Assembly: GCF_003634615.1 (NCBI RefSeq)
Contig: NZ_RBKX01000001.1
Location: 1,240,001 to 1,304,000, forward strand
Length of the DNA: 64,000 nucleotides
Source of the DNA: Flavobacterium sp. 102
GTDB lineage: Bacteria; Bacteroidota; Bacteroidia; Flavobacteriales; Flavobacteriaceae
Direction of reading: 5' to 3'
In this document: piece after piece, positions 16,738-25,950 of the stretch
Position numbering within the stretch: position 1 is the stretch's first letter
Layout of the letters: the number at the start of each line of letters is the position of its first letter
Made by a program: the position numbers and the translations under genes
The notes under the pieces: model-generated
What the model was told of the DNA's origin: nothing
Database searches by the model: none
What the model saw: only the letters and a program-made list of their open reading frames with translations

Positions 16738-17391
16738 TTAGTCTAGAAGTGCTTCTATAAAAGAAAGGTCCATAAACGTAAAATCTTTAAAATTGTATTT
16801 TGCTTCATGCAATATCTCTTCTTCTCCAATGCCGACACTTATCATATTGGCAATATTGGCGGCTTGTATTCCGGCAACACTGTCTTCAAAAACAATACAG
16901 TTTTTGTTGTTTGCTTTTACCAATTTGGCTGCTCTTAGAAAAACCTCCGGATCGGGTTTGGCATTGGCTACATCATTACCATCAACGATTGCGTCAAAAA
17001 AGTGTAAGATTCCTGTTTTTTCTAAAATAGGTCGGGCGTTTTTACTCGCCGAACCTAAAGCAATCAGTTGTTTTTTTTCTTTAATAAATTGAAGAACGTT
17101 GATTACACCCGGTAGTAATTCGCTTTCGTCCATATCGACCAGATAAGATAAATACTCTTCATTTTTTTGGATTAACCATTTGTTTTTGTCTTCTTGTGAT
17201 GCTTGAACATTGCCCAGCGCTAAAATAATCTCAAGAGAACGAACGCGGCTAACGCCTTTTAATTCTTCGTTGTGTTCTGGGGTAAATTCGATTCCTAACT
17301 CTTGAGCTAATTTTTGCCACGCCAAAAAATGGTATTTGGCTGTGTCTACGATTACTCCGTCAAGGTCGAAAATGAATGCTTTTTTACTCAT
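16738..17391 (-). CDS. pgmB: Beta-phosphoglucomutase
   Basis: A 217-residue HAD-superfamily enzyme that converts beta-glucose 1-phosphate to glucose 6-phosphate. FDLDGVIVDTAKYH (from residue 7) holds the nucleophile Asp8 and acid/base Asp10; LKGVSRVRSLEIIL belongs to the cap domain; GSASKNA, KPDPEVFL and FEDSVAGIQAA are HAD motifs II to IV. Its start codon shares one base with the transporter stop (TAATG at 17391), and the GH65 phosphorylase follows 34 bp later. Together these three genes import maltose and feed it to glycolysis with one phosphate bond gained without ATP. Confidence 0.93.
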   Translation of the reverse strand: MSKKAFIFDLDGVIVDTAKYHFLAWQKLAQELGIEFTPEHNEELKGVSRVRSLEIILALGNVQASQEDKNKWLIQKNEEYLSYLVDMDESELLPGVINVLQFIKEKKQLIALGSASKNARPILEKTGILHFFDAIVDGNDVANAKPDPEVFLRAAKLVKANNKNCIVFEDSVAGIQAANIANMISVGIGEEEILHEAKYNFKDFTFMDLSFIEALLD

Positions 17392-18740
17392 TAATTAATG
17401 TCTTTACTGTCTTTAACTTTTAGGGCTAAAAATGCGGCAATGATGAAACTTACGCCACTCATTACTAAAGCATAAATAGCATGGTCGCCATATACATATT
17501 TCACTAGCGGACCACCAATTAAAGCGTTAATGATTTGCGGGATTACGATGAAGAAATTGAATATTCCCATGTAAACTCCCATTTTTTTCGGGTGGATTGA
17601 ACCTGCCAGAATTGCATAAGGCATCGCTAAAATACTTGCCCAGGCAAACCCGACTAATATCATGGAAAATATCAATGATTCTTTATTGGGCATAAAATAC
17701 ATAGAGATCAGTCCGATTCCACCTAATACAAGGGAAAGAGCATGCGTTTTTCTTCTTCCGATTTGTTTTGCAATATAAGGAAGTATGAATGCTACGATAG
17801 CAGATACGAAATTGTAAACTCCAAAGATGATTCCAACCCAATCTCCTGCAGATTGAAATTCAGGACTTTTGGTGTCTTCTACTGATAGTCCATAAATGTG
17901 TTGAGCAATGGCCGGCGTAGTAAAAACCCACATTCCGAAGAGACCAAACCAAGAGAAGAATTGAACCCAACTCAATTGGCGCATGGTTTCGGGCATTTTG
18001 GCAAAGTCTGTAAAAATATCAGAGAGTTTAGATTCTTTGGTTTCTCCCATAGCTTCTTCATGCTCTTTCTCATCGCGAAATTGCGCTAATTCTTCAGGCG
18101 AATACTCTTTGGTAGTAAAAATGGTTACCAAAATAGTAGCAATCAAAATGGCGGCTCCTATGATGAAAGAATAAATCAAATTATTTGGAATAGCGGAAGT
18201 TTCAGTAGGTAAATTGCTTACACCAAACCATTCGTTTAAAACATAGGGAAGCCACGAACCTACTACAGCACCAATTCCAATTAAAGCGGTTTGAACACTA
18301 AAGCCTAAAGTGTGTTGGTCGGCTCTTAAATTGTCACCAACTAAGGCTCTAAAAGGTTCCATAGCAATGTTGAACGAAGCGTCCATAATCATCAGCATTC
18401 CGGCACCAACCCATAAAGCGGGCATAAAGGCAATAAATATTTCTGCTTGTGGCATTAATATCAAACCGATTGAAGCCAACAAAGCTCCTGCTAAAAAGTA
18501 TGGTTTTCTTCTGCCAAACCTTCCCCAAGTATTATCGCTGTAATGGCCTATTATGGGCTGAACAATTAATCCCATTAAGGGTGCAATAATCCAAAACCAT
18601 GATAACTCATGGACATCAGCACCAAAAATTTGAAGAATTCTACTGGCATTAGCATTTTGAAGGGCAAAACCCATCTGGATTCCTAAGAAACCGAAACTCA
18701 TGTTCCAAATTTCCCAGAAACTTAATTTACGCTTTTCCAT
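17391..18740 (-). CDS. Inner-membrane sugar transporter (SLC45/GPH-like MFS), probable maltose importer
   Basis: A 449-residue transporter with twelve predicted membrane helices. The N-terminal FWEIWNMSFGFLGIQMGFAL, PIIGHYSDNTWGRFGRRKPY (a charged GRRKP loop between helices) and the helix ending in KVKDSKDIN fit the sucrose/maltose-proton symporter group. It is the first gene of the operon with pgmB and the GH65 phosphorylase, consistent with import of maltose or short maltodextrins. Its 187-bp upstream gap carries a degenerate LacI operator and a leader hairpin. Family is clear; substrate is inferred from context. Confidence 0.85.
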   Translation of the reverse strand: MEKRKLSFWEIWNMSFGFLGIQMGFALQNANASRILQIFGADVHELSWFWIIAPLMGLIVQPIIGHYSDNTWGRFGRRKPYFLAGALLASIGLILMPQAEIFIAFMPALWVGAGMLMIMDASFNIAMEPFRALVGDNLRADQHTLGFSVQTALIGIGAVVGSWLPYVLNEWFGVSNLPTETSAIPNNLIYSFIIGAAILIATILVTIFTTKEYSPEELAQFRDEKEHEEAMGETKESKLSDIFTDFAKMPETMRQLSWVQFFSWFGLFGMWVFTTPAIAQHIYGLSVEDTKSPEFQSAGDWVGIIFGVYNFVSAIVAFILPYIAKQIGRRKTHALSLVLGGIGLISMYFMPNKESLIFSMILVGFAWASILAMPYAILAGSIHPKKMGVYMGIFNFFIVIPQIINALIGGPLVKYVYGDHAIYALVMSGVSFIIAAFLALKVKDSKDIN

Positions 18741-18766
18741 TATCGTAATTTGTTGATTTTTAAAAC

Positions 18767-18785
18767 GATAAGCGCCTTGCTTATC
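18767..18785 (-). promoter_or_regulatory. Leader hairpin upstream of the transporter operon
   Basis: GATAAGC (18767-18773) and GCTTATC (18779-18785) pair around a five-base loop in the untranslated leader, and on the minus strand the stem is followed by GTTTTAAAAA. It could be a weak attenuator or an mRNA-stabilising hairpin. Confidence 0.4.
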
Positions 18786-18897
18786 AAAACTTTAATCTAT
18801 TTTCGAAGTAAAGTACAAGCTTTGATAATTATCGTAAAGATAACAAAGAATTTATATTGAGACTATTCTCCTAAAAAAAAATGGCATCAACTGGTTA

Positions 18898-18911
18898 CGA
18901 AAACGTTTTTT
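18898..18911. promoter_or_regulatory. Degenerate LacI-type operator before the transporter operon
   Basis: CGAAAACGTTTTTT matches the left half and centre of the perfect palindrome CGAAAACGTTTTCG found upstream of susC; the last two bases differ. It lies between the regulator gene and the transporter gene, about 160 bp before the transporter ATG. Confidence 0.55.
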
Positions 18912-18927
18912 GTTGATAAAAACCTTT

Positions 18928-19947
18928 TTATTTCGTGGATTCTCTTTCTACCAATTCGGTTTCGATCACTTCAGTTCTGTATTGTTCTTCGTCTTCTTCT
19001 TCGGCTTCTAGTCTTTCAATCAGCATTTTAGCGGCTTTGCCTCCCATTTTCACGCCGTTTTGACTTACGGTGGTAATACTTGGAGAAGAATATTTAGAGA
19101 TAATACCGTCTGTGAAACCGATAATTGAAATGTCTTCCGGAACTTTCTTGCCTAGTTTGTTGGCTTCTTTTATAGCGGTTACGGCGAATAATTCGTTTAC
19201 GGCAAAAACAGCATCGATTTCATTGTTCGCTAAGAGATTAGCTATACTGTCTTCGAAGTTTTCAGTGTCTTCGATTTTCAAAATTAGATTGTCATCTACT
19301 TTGATGTCATTATTTTTTAGGGCTTTGGTGTAACCTTCGGTTCTGAGTTTTCCGACGCTCACATAATCAACTGTTGAAATCAGAGCAATTTTTTTAAAGC
19401 CTTTATCAATTAAATGTTGGGTAGCATTAAAAGCTGCAAGATTGTCATCAATGATTACTTTGTCGCAAAGAATTTCATTGGTTACGCGATCAAACATAAC
19501 GACCGGCATTCCTTGATTAATGACTTCGACGATGTGGTGAAAATCTTTCTTTTGTTGGGTTTCTTTTGACAGCGACATGATGAAGCCATCGATACTTCCG
19601 TTAGCCAACATTTCCATGTTAATTACTTCTTTATCAAAAGATTCGTCGGAAAGACAGACCAAAACATTATAGCCATTTTCGTTGGCTACATTTTCGACGC
19701 CGCTGATTACTGTGGCAAAAAAATGATGGATAATTTCAGGAATAATAATACAAATGGTCTTTGTTTTTTTGTTCTTTAAACTTAAGGCGATATTGTTGGG
19801 TTTGTAATTGTATAATTTGGCAAATGCCTGCACTTTTTGTCTGGTATCTTCGCTTATTTCCAAGCTGTTTCTCAAGGATTTTGAGACGGTTGAAATGGAG
19901 ACATCAAGCTCTCTGGCAATTTGTTTAAGCGTTACTTTTCTTTTCAT
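18928..19947 (-). CDS. LacI-family transcriptional regulator of the starch locus
   Basis: A 339-residue LacI/PurR-type repressor from the ATG at 19947. The N-terminal helix-turn-helix VTLKQIARELDVSISTVSKS is followed by the hinge helix region (NYKPNNIALSLK) and a periplasmic-binding-type sensor domain with IIPEIIHHFFATVISGVENV and SIIGFTDG. The frame is open to 20043 but begins there with GTG inside the operator region, so the ATG just before the HTH is chosen. It sits between the two divergent arms of the starch locus, and both arms carry CGAAAACG half-palindromes, so it probably represses both and perhaps itself. The inducer is probably maltose or a maltodextrin. Confidence 0.9.
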   Translation of the reverse strand: MKRKVTLKQIARELDVSISTVSKSLRNSLEISEDTRQKVQAFAKLYNYKPNNIALSLKNKKTKTICIIIPEIIHHFFATVISGVENVANENGYNVLVCLSDESFDKEVINMEMLANGSIDGFIMSLSKETQQKKDFHHIVEVINQGMPVVMFDRVTNEILCDKVIIDDNLAAFNATQHLIDKGFKKIALISTVDYVSVGKLRTEGYTKALKNNDIKVDDNLILKIEDTENFEDSIANLLANNEIDAVFAVNELFAVTAIKEANKLGKKVPEDISIIGFTDGIISKYSSPSITTVSQNGVKMGGKAAKMLIERLEAEEEDEEQYRTEVIETELVERESTK

Positions 19948-20042
19948 GTGATAAATAATGATTTCTGAATAAAGATATAAGTTATTTTTTATTCTTTCAA
20001 TTTTAGCCTTAAAATAATACAATAACAGAAAAGTTTTCAACA

Positions 20043-20056
20043 CGAAAACGTTTTCG
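20043..20056. promoter_or_regulatory. LacI-type operator (perfect palindrome) upstream of susC
   Basis: CGAAAACGTTTTCG is a 14-base perfect palindrome with the central CG expected for LacI-family operators. It lies 109 bp before the susC start and 95 bp before the regulator start, and just upstream of a TAGATTTA sequence (20060-20067) that could be a -7 element. Confidence 0.75.
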
Positions 20057-20165
20057 GTATAGATTTAACAAGTGTTAATTTCAAAAATTGATTTTTTTAC
20101 ATAAATTTAACATTCGAAGTAAAAGTACAAGCACAAAATTAAATTTTTTAACCTAAACAAAACGT

Positions 20166-23102
20166 ATGAAAACAATTTACAAAAAGTTGTTATTTTTATT
20201 CCTGTTACTGCCTTTTGGCGCTCTTGCACAGAGCTCTTTAAGTGGAGTTGTTCTTGATAGCAAATCAAACCAACCCTTGCCAGGTGTAAATGTAATTGTT
20301 CAAGGTGCAAACAGCAGCACCACAACAGATTTTGACGGAAAATTCCAGTTAGGAGGCCTAAAAAACGGAGACAAAGTTGTCTTTTCGTTTATAGGATATG
20401 ACTCTAAAACGGTTACTTTTTCAGGTCAGAATACGGTAAACATTAGCTTAGAGGAAAGTGCTAACCAACTGCAAGAAGTTGTAGTTCAGGTTGGTTATGG
20501 AACTGTTAAGAAAAAAGACGCCACTGGTTCAGTAACTACTGTAGGCGCAAAAGACTTTAACAAAGGCTCCAATGTAACCGCAGAAAATTTACTTAACGGT
20601 AGAGTGGCGGGTTTAACAGTCAACACGAGTGGGGCTCCGGGTTCTGGTTCTGAAATAAGAATTAGAGGAGGTTCTTCTTTGTTTGCATCTAATGACCCGT
20701 TAATTGTAATTGATGGCTTGCCAATTGAAAATAATGCGGATAACAACAGAGGAACAACTTCGGTTCTGGCAGCTTTAAATCCGAATGACATAGAGAGTTT
20801 TACAGTGCTAAAAGATGCATCTGCTACTGCAATTTACGGTTCTAGAGCTTCAAATGGAGTTATTATCATTACCACTAAAAGAGGAGGAAAAAAATTAGCG
20901 GTTGACTATAATTTTCAATATGGTTCTGGAAGATTAGTAGATAAAATCAGTGTTTTTAACGGTGATGCTTATCGTGACTTAATTACGGATTTAAGACCAG
21001 GAGATGTTTCAATGTTGGGAACTGCGAATACTGATTGGCAGGATAAAATCTACAGAAGAACTGATTATGTTGACAATAACATTTCTATTAAAGGGAATTT
21101 ATTTAACATAATACCAGCACGTTTGTCTTTTGGGAATACCTATCAAGAAGGTTTGAGATTGACAAATACTTTCAATAGAAATACAGTTTCGACTGCATTG
21201 AATCCTTCTTTTTTTAACGATCATTTAAAAATTAGATTGAATGCTACTTATACTAATGAGAAAAACAGATTTGCCGATGGTGTTGAAGGTTCTGCCTTAA
21301 GGTTTAACCCTACGCAGCCAGTTTATGACCCTGCTTCGCCTTTTGGAGGGTTTTTTGAGTATTACAATCCAGATGGTACTTTACAGTTAGGAACAAGAAA
21401 TCCAGTTGCTCAATTGTTACAAACCGATGACAGAGGTGTAAATAACCGAGTTTTTGGTAACTTTGAGATTGATTACAAATTCCACTTTTTCCCAGCATTG
21501 AGAGCGGTTATCAACCTTGGATTTGATGAAGCAAATGGTGAAAGAACAAAATTAATGGGAGCTGATGCCGCCTCCGGACCAAGTAATAATAACTTACCTT
21601 ATGGTAAAAATGAATACGAAGAGAGTATTGCTAGAAATAAATTATTTGATGCTTACTTAGTATACACCAAGACTTTTGGCAAAATAGACTTTGAAGCACA
21701 AGCTGGTTACTCTTATCAGATTCGTCAAAACCAAATTCAATCAACAGGGAATATTTTAGACCCTAACTTACCTTCAAATTTTCCTGAAACTACAATCTTT
21801 ACAGATAATGTGTTGCTCGGATATTTTGGTAGAACCAAGTTAGCGATTAACGATACCTACTTATTTACATTTACTGTTAGAAGAGATGGTTCTTCGAGAT
21901 TTCCATCAAATGAAAAGTATGGTACTTTTCCATCGGCAGCTTTTGCATGGAAATTAAAAAATGTAGCATTTAAAGACTCAAAGGTTATTTCTGATTTAAA
22001 ATTAAGATTAGGGTATGGTATAACAGGTCAACAAGAGTTTGGTGGGTTTAATGAAAGAAATTTCTATTTACAACAGTATACTACAGGAAGTGGATCTAGT
22101 CAATATATTTTTGGGACTTCACCAACTCCTATCGCAATTTCGAATCCATACAATCCTGCTTTGAAATGGGAGCAAACAACTACCTATAACGTTGGTTTTG
22201 ATTATGGTTTGTTTAATGATAGAATAACAGGAGCATTAGATTTATTTTATAAAGTATCAGATGATTTGATTGTAAATGCAGCTTTTGCTGATGGCGGTAA
22301 CTTCTCAAATGCCGGATTTCAAAATATTGGTAGTTTCTCTACAAAAGGTATCGAGTTTTCTTTAGATGCACAGGTTATAAAAAATGATAATTTCAACTGG
22401 AATGTTAACTTCAATACAACAGCTTTCAAAAGAAGAATTGATGAGTTAGCATATGGTGCCGATATTTTCACAGGAGATACCGGAGCCGGAACAGGAGGAA
22501 CTGCTCAAATTTTAAGAGAAGGATATACACCTTATTCATTTTATGTTTACAAGCAATTGTATGATGCTTCGGGGTCTCCAATTGAAGGTGCCTATGCAGA
22601 TTTGAATGGAGATGGAATCATCAATGGAGATGATAGATATATTTATAAAAACGCAGATCCTAAAGTAACTTTTGGTTTTGCTTCAACTATGAATTATAAA
22701 AATTTCGATTTTTCATTCAATGCCAGAGCAAGCTATGGTGCTAGAATATACAACGCAGTTAATGCAGGTAGAGCCCAATACAATTCTTTGATTAATGGTG
22801 TTCTTGAAAATGTTCCAACTTCAGTTTTAAACACAGGATTTACTACTACAGCAGATGTGGTTTTGTCAGACATCTATGTTGAAAACGGGTCTTTTATCAG
22901 ATTAGATAATGTAACTTTAGGGTATACTTTCCCTAAATGGATTGAAGGAAAAGCTTCTTTGAGATTGTTCACCGGTGTTCAAAATGCGCTTTTGATTACC
23001 GACTATTCAGGATTAGATCCTGAAATAACTAATAATGGAAGAGATAATACTATTTATCCTAGACAAAGATCTTTCTTATTTGGTGCAAATATTAAATTTT
23101 AA
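20166..23102 (+). CDS. susC: SusC/RagA-type TonB-dependent outer-membrane transporter
   Basis: A 978-residue outer-membrane importer. Signal peptide 1-21 ends GALA-Q. Residues ~25-105 form a carboxypeptidase-regulatory-like domain (SGVVLDSKSNQPLPGVNV), then QEVVVQVGYGTVKKKDATG, the plug domain with the SusC signature EIRIRGGSSLFASNDPLIVI, and a large C-terminal barrel ending in aromatic FLFGANIKF. It forms the TonB-driven channel for starch oligosaccharides with the SusD lipoprotein. It is the first gene of the divergent operon, with the perfect LacI operator upstream, and is followed by susD after nine bases. Family is certain; starch specificity follows from the neighbouring hydrolases. Confidence 0.95.
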   Translation: MKTIYKKLLFLFLLLPFGALAQSSLSGVVLDSKSNQPLPGVNVIVQGANSSTTTDFDGKFQLGGLKNGDKVVFSFIGYDSKTVTFSGQNTVNISLEESANQLQEVVVQVGYGTVKKKDATGSVTTVGAKDFNKGSNVTAENLLNGRVAGLTVNTSGAPGSGSEIRIRGGSSLFASNDPLIVIDGLPIENNADNNRGTTSVLAALNPNDIESFTVLKDASATAIYGSRASNGVIIITTKRGGKKLAVDYNFQYGSGRLVDKISVFNGDAYRDLITDLRPGDVSMLGTANTDWQDKIYRRTDYVDNNISIKGNLFNIIPARLSFGNTYQEGLRLTNTFNRNTVSTALNPSFFNDHLKIRLNATYTNEKNRFADGVEGSALRFNPTQPVYDPASPFGGFFEYYNPDGTLQLGTRNPVAQLLQTDDRGVNNRVFGNFEIDYKFHFFPALRAVINLGFDEANGERTKLMGADAASGPSNNNLPYGKNEYEESIARNKLFDAYLVYTKTFGKIDFEAQAGYSYQIRQNQIQSTGNILDPNLPSNFPETTIFTDNVLLGYFGRTKLAINDTYLFTFTVRRDGSSRFPSNEKYGTFPSAAFAWKLKNVAFKDSKVISDLKLRLGYGITGQQEFGGFNERNFYLQQYTTGSGSSQYIFGTSPTPIAISNPYNPALKWEQTTTYNVGFDYGLFNDRITGALDLFYKVSDDLIVNAAFADGGNFSNAGFQNIGSFSTKGIEFSLDAQVIKNDNFNWNVNFNTTAFKRRIDELAYGADIFTGDTGAGTGGTAQILREGYTPYSFYVYKQLYDASGSPIEGAYADLNGDGIINGDDRYIYKNADPKVTFGFASTMNYKNFDFSFNARASYGARIYNAVNAGRAQYNSLINGVLENVPTSVLNTGFTTTADVVLSDIYVENGSFIRLDNVTLGYTFPKWIEGKASLRLFTGVQNALLITDYSGLDPEITNNGRDNTIYPRQRSFLFGANIKF

Positions 23103-23111
23103 AAAAAAACT

Positions 23112-24734
23112 ATGAAAAAATTAAAAATTAATGCGTATTATTTATTAGGTTTTTTCTTTGTACTTAATTCATGTACAGATGATCTAAATGTAGTGCCTAC
23201 AGATGATGATGTATTTTTATCAGAACAGTTTTTCGCACAACCGGGAGCATACAAGTCCGGATTGGCGGGAGTTTATGGTAATTTGGCATTAACGGGCGCT
23301 GGCGATGCGGGTTCTTCTTTTCTTCAAGGAATTGATGCAGGAACCAGTCAGTTTACAAGATGTTTGTGGTATTTACAGAATTTAACCACAGATGAAGTTA
23401 TTTGGAGTTATGAAAATGACCCTGGTACTAGAGAATTACAAAGAAATATTTGGAATGAAAGCAATCCTCTTATTTTAGGAATGTTTAGTAGAACAATGGC
23501 TGAAGTTGCTTTGGCAAATGAATATTTGCGTCAAACAACTCCGGCTAAGCTAAGCGGAAGAGGCGTTACCGATGCTACTTTGCTAAGCGACATTGAGGAT
23601 TATAGAAATGAAGTTAGAGTTTTAAGAGCTTATGCTTATTATAACTTGATGGATTTGTATGGTAAAGCGCCATTTTTGACAGAGGCAGACCCTATAAATA
23701 CAGTTGGTCCCGAATATGATAGGGCTGAATTATTTGCTTTTATTGAGAGTGAGTTAACTGAAGTTTTGCCAAATTTGAAAGCTCCTAGAACAAATGAAGG
23801 CGGGAGACTAGACCAAGGTTTTGCTAGAATGGTTCTGGCTAAAATTTATTTAAATGCGGAAGTATATATTGGCGCTAACCGCTATGCTGACTGCTTAACT
23901 CAATGTACACAAATCATTAGCGGAGGATATGCTTTAAAACCAAATTATCTAGACAATTTTAAAGCAGATAATAATACCTCAGAGGAAATGATTTTTACTA
24001 TTCAGTCTGATGGTCAAGTAACTCAAAGTTACGGAGCAACAACAGTTATGGTTAATGGTCAAATAGGCTCTTTAGAAGCTAATGGAACTTCATTTGGTGT
24101 TGGTTCTGGTGGATGGGGTGGTGCCTTACGCTTAAGAAAGCAATTTGTTCAAAAATTTGATGGAGTAGCTTATGATTTTGATGCGAGAAAAACAATTTCA
24201 GGTGGCGGTCCTAGAGCGCTAGATATTGCTGATATCGCCGACAAAAATCAAGGGTACATTTTATCCAAGTTTTCTAATATCAGCTCGACAGGTATTCCTG
24301 GTGGAAATTCAACTTTTGTAAATACAGATTTTCCTCTGTTCAGATTGGCTGATGTTTATTTGATGTATGCAGAAGCACAAATGAGAAGAGACGGCGCTAC
24401 AAATGGTAGTACTACTACTAATGTGAGTTCCGAGTCATTAGTGTATTTAAATTCTTTAAGAGAAAGAGCTAATGATGGAAATTTTGCGAATGTAGCAAGT
24501 AGTGATGTAACTTTGGATTTTATCATCGATGAAAGAGCCAGAGAATTGCATTGGGAAGGTCACAGAAGACAAGATTTAATTCGATTTGGAAAATATACAG
24601 GCGGAAGCTATAACTGGGCATGGAAAGGTAATGGCGTTAATGGAATTTCAATTTCAAATAACTTAAAATTATTCCCAATACCAGCTCAATCTTTAGCCTC
24701 AAACCCTAATTTAACACAGAACCCAGGTTATTAA
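23112..24734 (+). CDS. susD: SusD/RagB-type outer-membrane starch-binding lipoprotein
   Basis: A 540-residue surface lipoprotein: lipobox VLNS-C (Cys21) followed by TDDLNVVPTD, an acidic stretch after the Cys that resembles a flavobacterial surface-export signal. The helical TPR-like core includes VRVLRAYAYYNLMDLYGKAP, and the end carries the RagB/SusD signature IIDERARELHWEGHRRQDLI. It forms the lid on SusC and captures oligosaccharides. It is translated nine bases after susC and 24 bases before the SusE-like gene. Confidence 0.95.
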   Translation: MKKLKINAYYLLGFFFVLNSCTDDLNVVPTDDDVFLSEQFFAQPGAYKSGLAGVYGNLALTGAGDAGSSFLQGIDAGTSQFTRCLWYLQNLTTDEVIWSYENDPGTRELQRNIWNESNPLILGMFSRTMAEVALANEYLRQTTPAKLSGRGVTDATLLSDIEDYRNEVRVLRAYAYYNLMDLYGKAPFLTEADPINTVGPEYDRAELFAFIESELTEVLPNLKAPRTNEGGRLDQGFARMVLAKIYLNAEVYIGANRYADCLTQCTQIISGGYALKPNYLDNFKADNNTSEEMIFTIQSDGQVTQSYGATTVMVNGQIGSLEANGTSFGVGSGGWGGALRLRKQFVQKFDGVAYDFDARKTISGGGPRALDIADIADKNQGYILSKFSNISSTGIPGGNSTFVNTDFPLFRLADVYLMYAEAQMRRDGATNGSTTTNVSSESLVYLNSLRERANDGNFANVASSDVTLDFIIDERARELHWEGHRRQDLIRFGKYTGGSYNWAWKGNGVNGISISNNLKLFPIPAQSLASNPNLTQNPGY

Positions 24735-24758
24735 TCAAAAATTTTAAAAGTATAAAAG

Positions 24759-25880
24759 ATGAAAAACAAATATAAAATAGTATTAGCAGTAATTGCATTT
24801 ATGGGGATTACCTCATGTACAGATGATGATAATTTAAAATTTTCAGAACCTGAAGGCTCATTTTCAATCGTAACACCATTATCAGGAGAATCTATAGTTT
24901 TGAATGAAGCAACTCCGACCAATCCAGGTATAGCACTTACGTGGTCTCCTATGGATTACACAACACCTACTGAGGTTACTTATACTGTTCAATTAGCGCC
25001 AAATGGTTCTGATTTTTCTAATGCTCAAGATCTAGCTTCAACGACTAGTACTTTTGCAACCATTCAGTCAGATGTTTTGAATTTAGCTGTTTTAACTGCT
25101 GGAGGGACTCCTTTTGTGCAAAGTCCGGTAGATATTAGAATCAAAGCGACAACCGGAACAACGGGAACTCAAGAAGTTTATTCTTCTACAATTACCTATT
25201 TAGTTACGGCTTATGGTTGTTTAGGACAATATGCTGTAGGAGCCGGAATCCCTTCTGCGGGATGGAATTGGGATTCTCCACTAAGCTTAATTTGTGATGA
25301 TAATGTTTTAACAGCGACCACAAATTTTGCCAATGATGCTTTCAGAATTTTCACTGTAAGTGGAGATTGGAATACAGGGAGAAACTATCCTTACTACATT
25401 ACAGAAGGATATACCATTAGCTCTAATTTCGAAAATGCCGGAGATGGTGATAGTAATTTCAGATTCATAGGAACTCCGGGTACTTATCGTTTTAAAATAG
25501 ATGCTAACACAAAAAAAATAACAGCTTTTCAAGGTACAACAGCTGCTAGTTCTAACTGGTTAGTTGGTGCTGCTACTCCTGGAGGATGGTCATGGGCCGG
25601 TAACAATGAAACAGAATTCGGTTTGATTTCTGACGGTGTTTATGAAGCAAAAATTGTTATGACCAGCGGTGAAGCATTCAGAATATTTTTAGGAAATAAT
25701 GGAGGAGATAGCTGGGACTTAGGAAGCAGAAATTATCCTTATTACCAGTCAAATGGTTATACAATCGATTCTGAATTAGTAAATGCGGCTGATGGAGATA
25801 GTAATATTAGATATACTGGTCCAACAGCTCTTAGAACATTTAAAATAAACACTATTACCAAAGTAATTACGGTAGATTAA
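24759..25880 (+). CDS. SusE/SusF-like starch-binding outer-membrane lipoprotein
   Basis: A 373-residue lipoprotein (lipobox GITS-C, Cys20, followed by TDDDN). Residues ~35-150 form a SusE-type N-terminal Ig-like domain (TWSPMDYTTPTEVTYTVQL). Two related modules follow, each with an FRIF strand, an NYPYY segment and AxDGDSN then a TFKI or RFKI strand (about residues 155-255 and 260-373); these match SusE/SusF carbohydrate-binding modules. SusF of Bacteroides has three such modules and SusE two, so SusE is the closer match. It is co-transcribed with susC and susD. A terminator follows, ahead of the amylase gene. Confidence 0.85.
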   Translation: MKNKYKIVLAVIAFMGITSCTDDDNLKFSEPEGSFSIVTPLSGESIVLNEATPTNPGIALTWSPMDYTTPTEVTYTVQLAPNGSDFSNAQDLASTTSTFATIQSDVLNLAVLTAGGTPFVQSPVDIRIKATTGTTGTQEVYSSTITYLVTAYGCLGQYAVGAGIPSAGWNWDSPLSLICDDNVLTATTNFANDAFRIFTVSGDWNTGRNYPYYITEGYTISSNFENAGDGDSNFRFIGTPGTYRFKIDANTKKITAFQGTTAASSNWLVGAATPGGWSWAGNNETEFGLISDGVYEAKIVMTSGEAFRIFLGNNGGDSWDLGSRNYPYYQSNGYTIDSELVNAADGDSNIRYTGPTALRTFKINTITKVITVD

Positions 25881-25905
25881 GTAAACAACATTAACAATTT
25901 AATAA

Positions 25906-25937
25906 TGGACTGAGAAATAAAGCTCTCAGTCCATTTT
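25906..25937 (+). terminator. Terminator between the SusE-like and amylase genes
   Basis: TGGACTGAGA (25906-25915) pairs with TCTCAGTCCA (25924-25933) around an eight-base loop, followed by TTTT. It ends only 14 bases before the amylase ATG, leaving no room for a separate promoter, so the amylase must be transcribed through it. Confidence 0.8.
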
Positions 25938-25950
25938 ATATCTTCAAGCT

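Noticed and set aside
19948..20043. N-terminal extension of the LacI regulator
   Set aside because: It begins with GTG in the operator region, and the HTH starts directly after the ATG at 19947 as in other LacI proteins.
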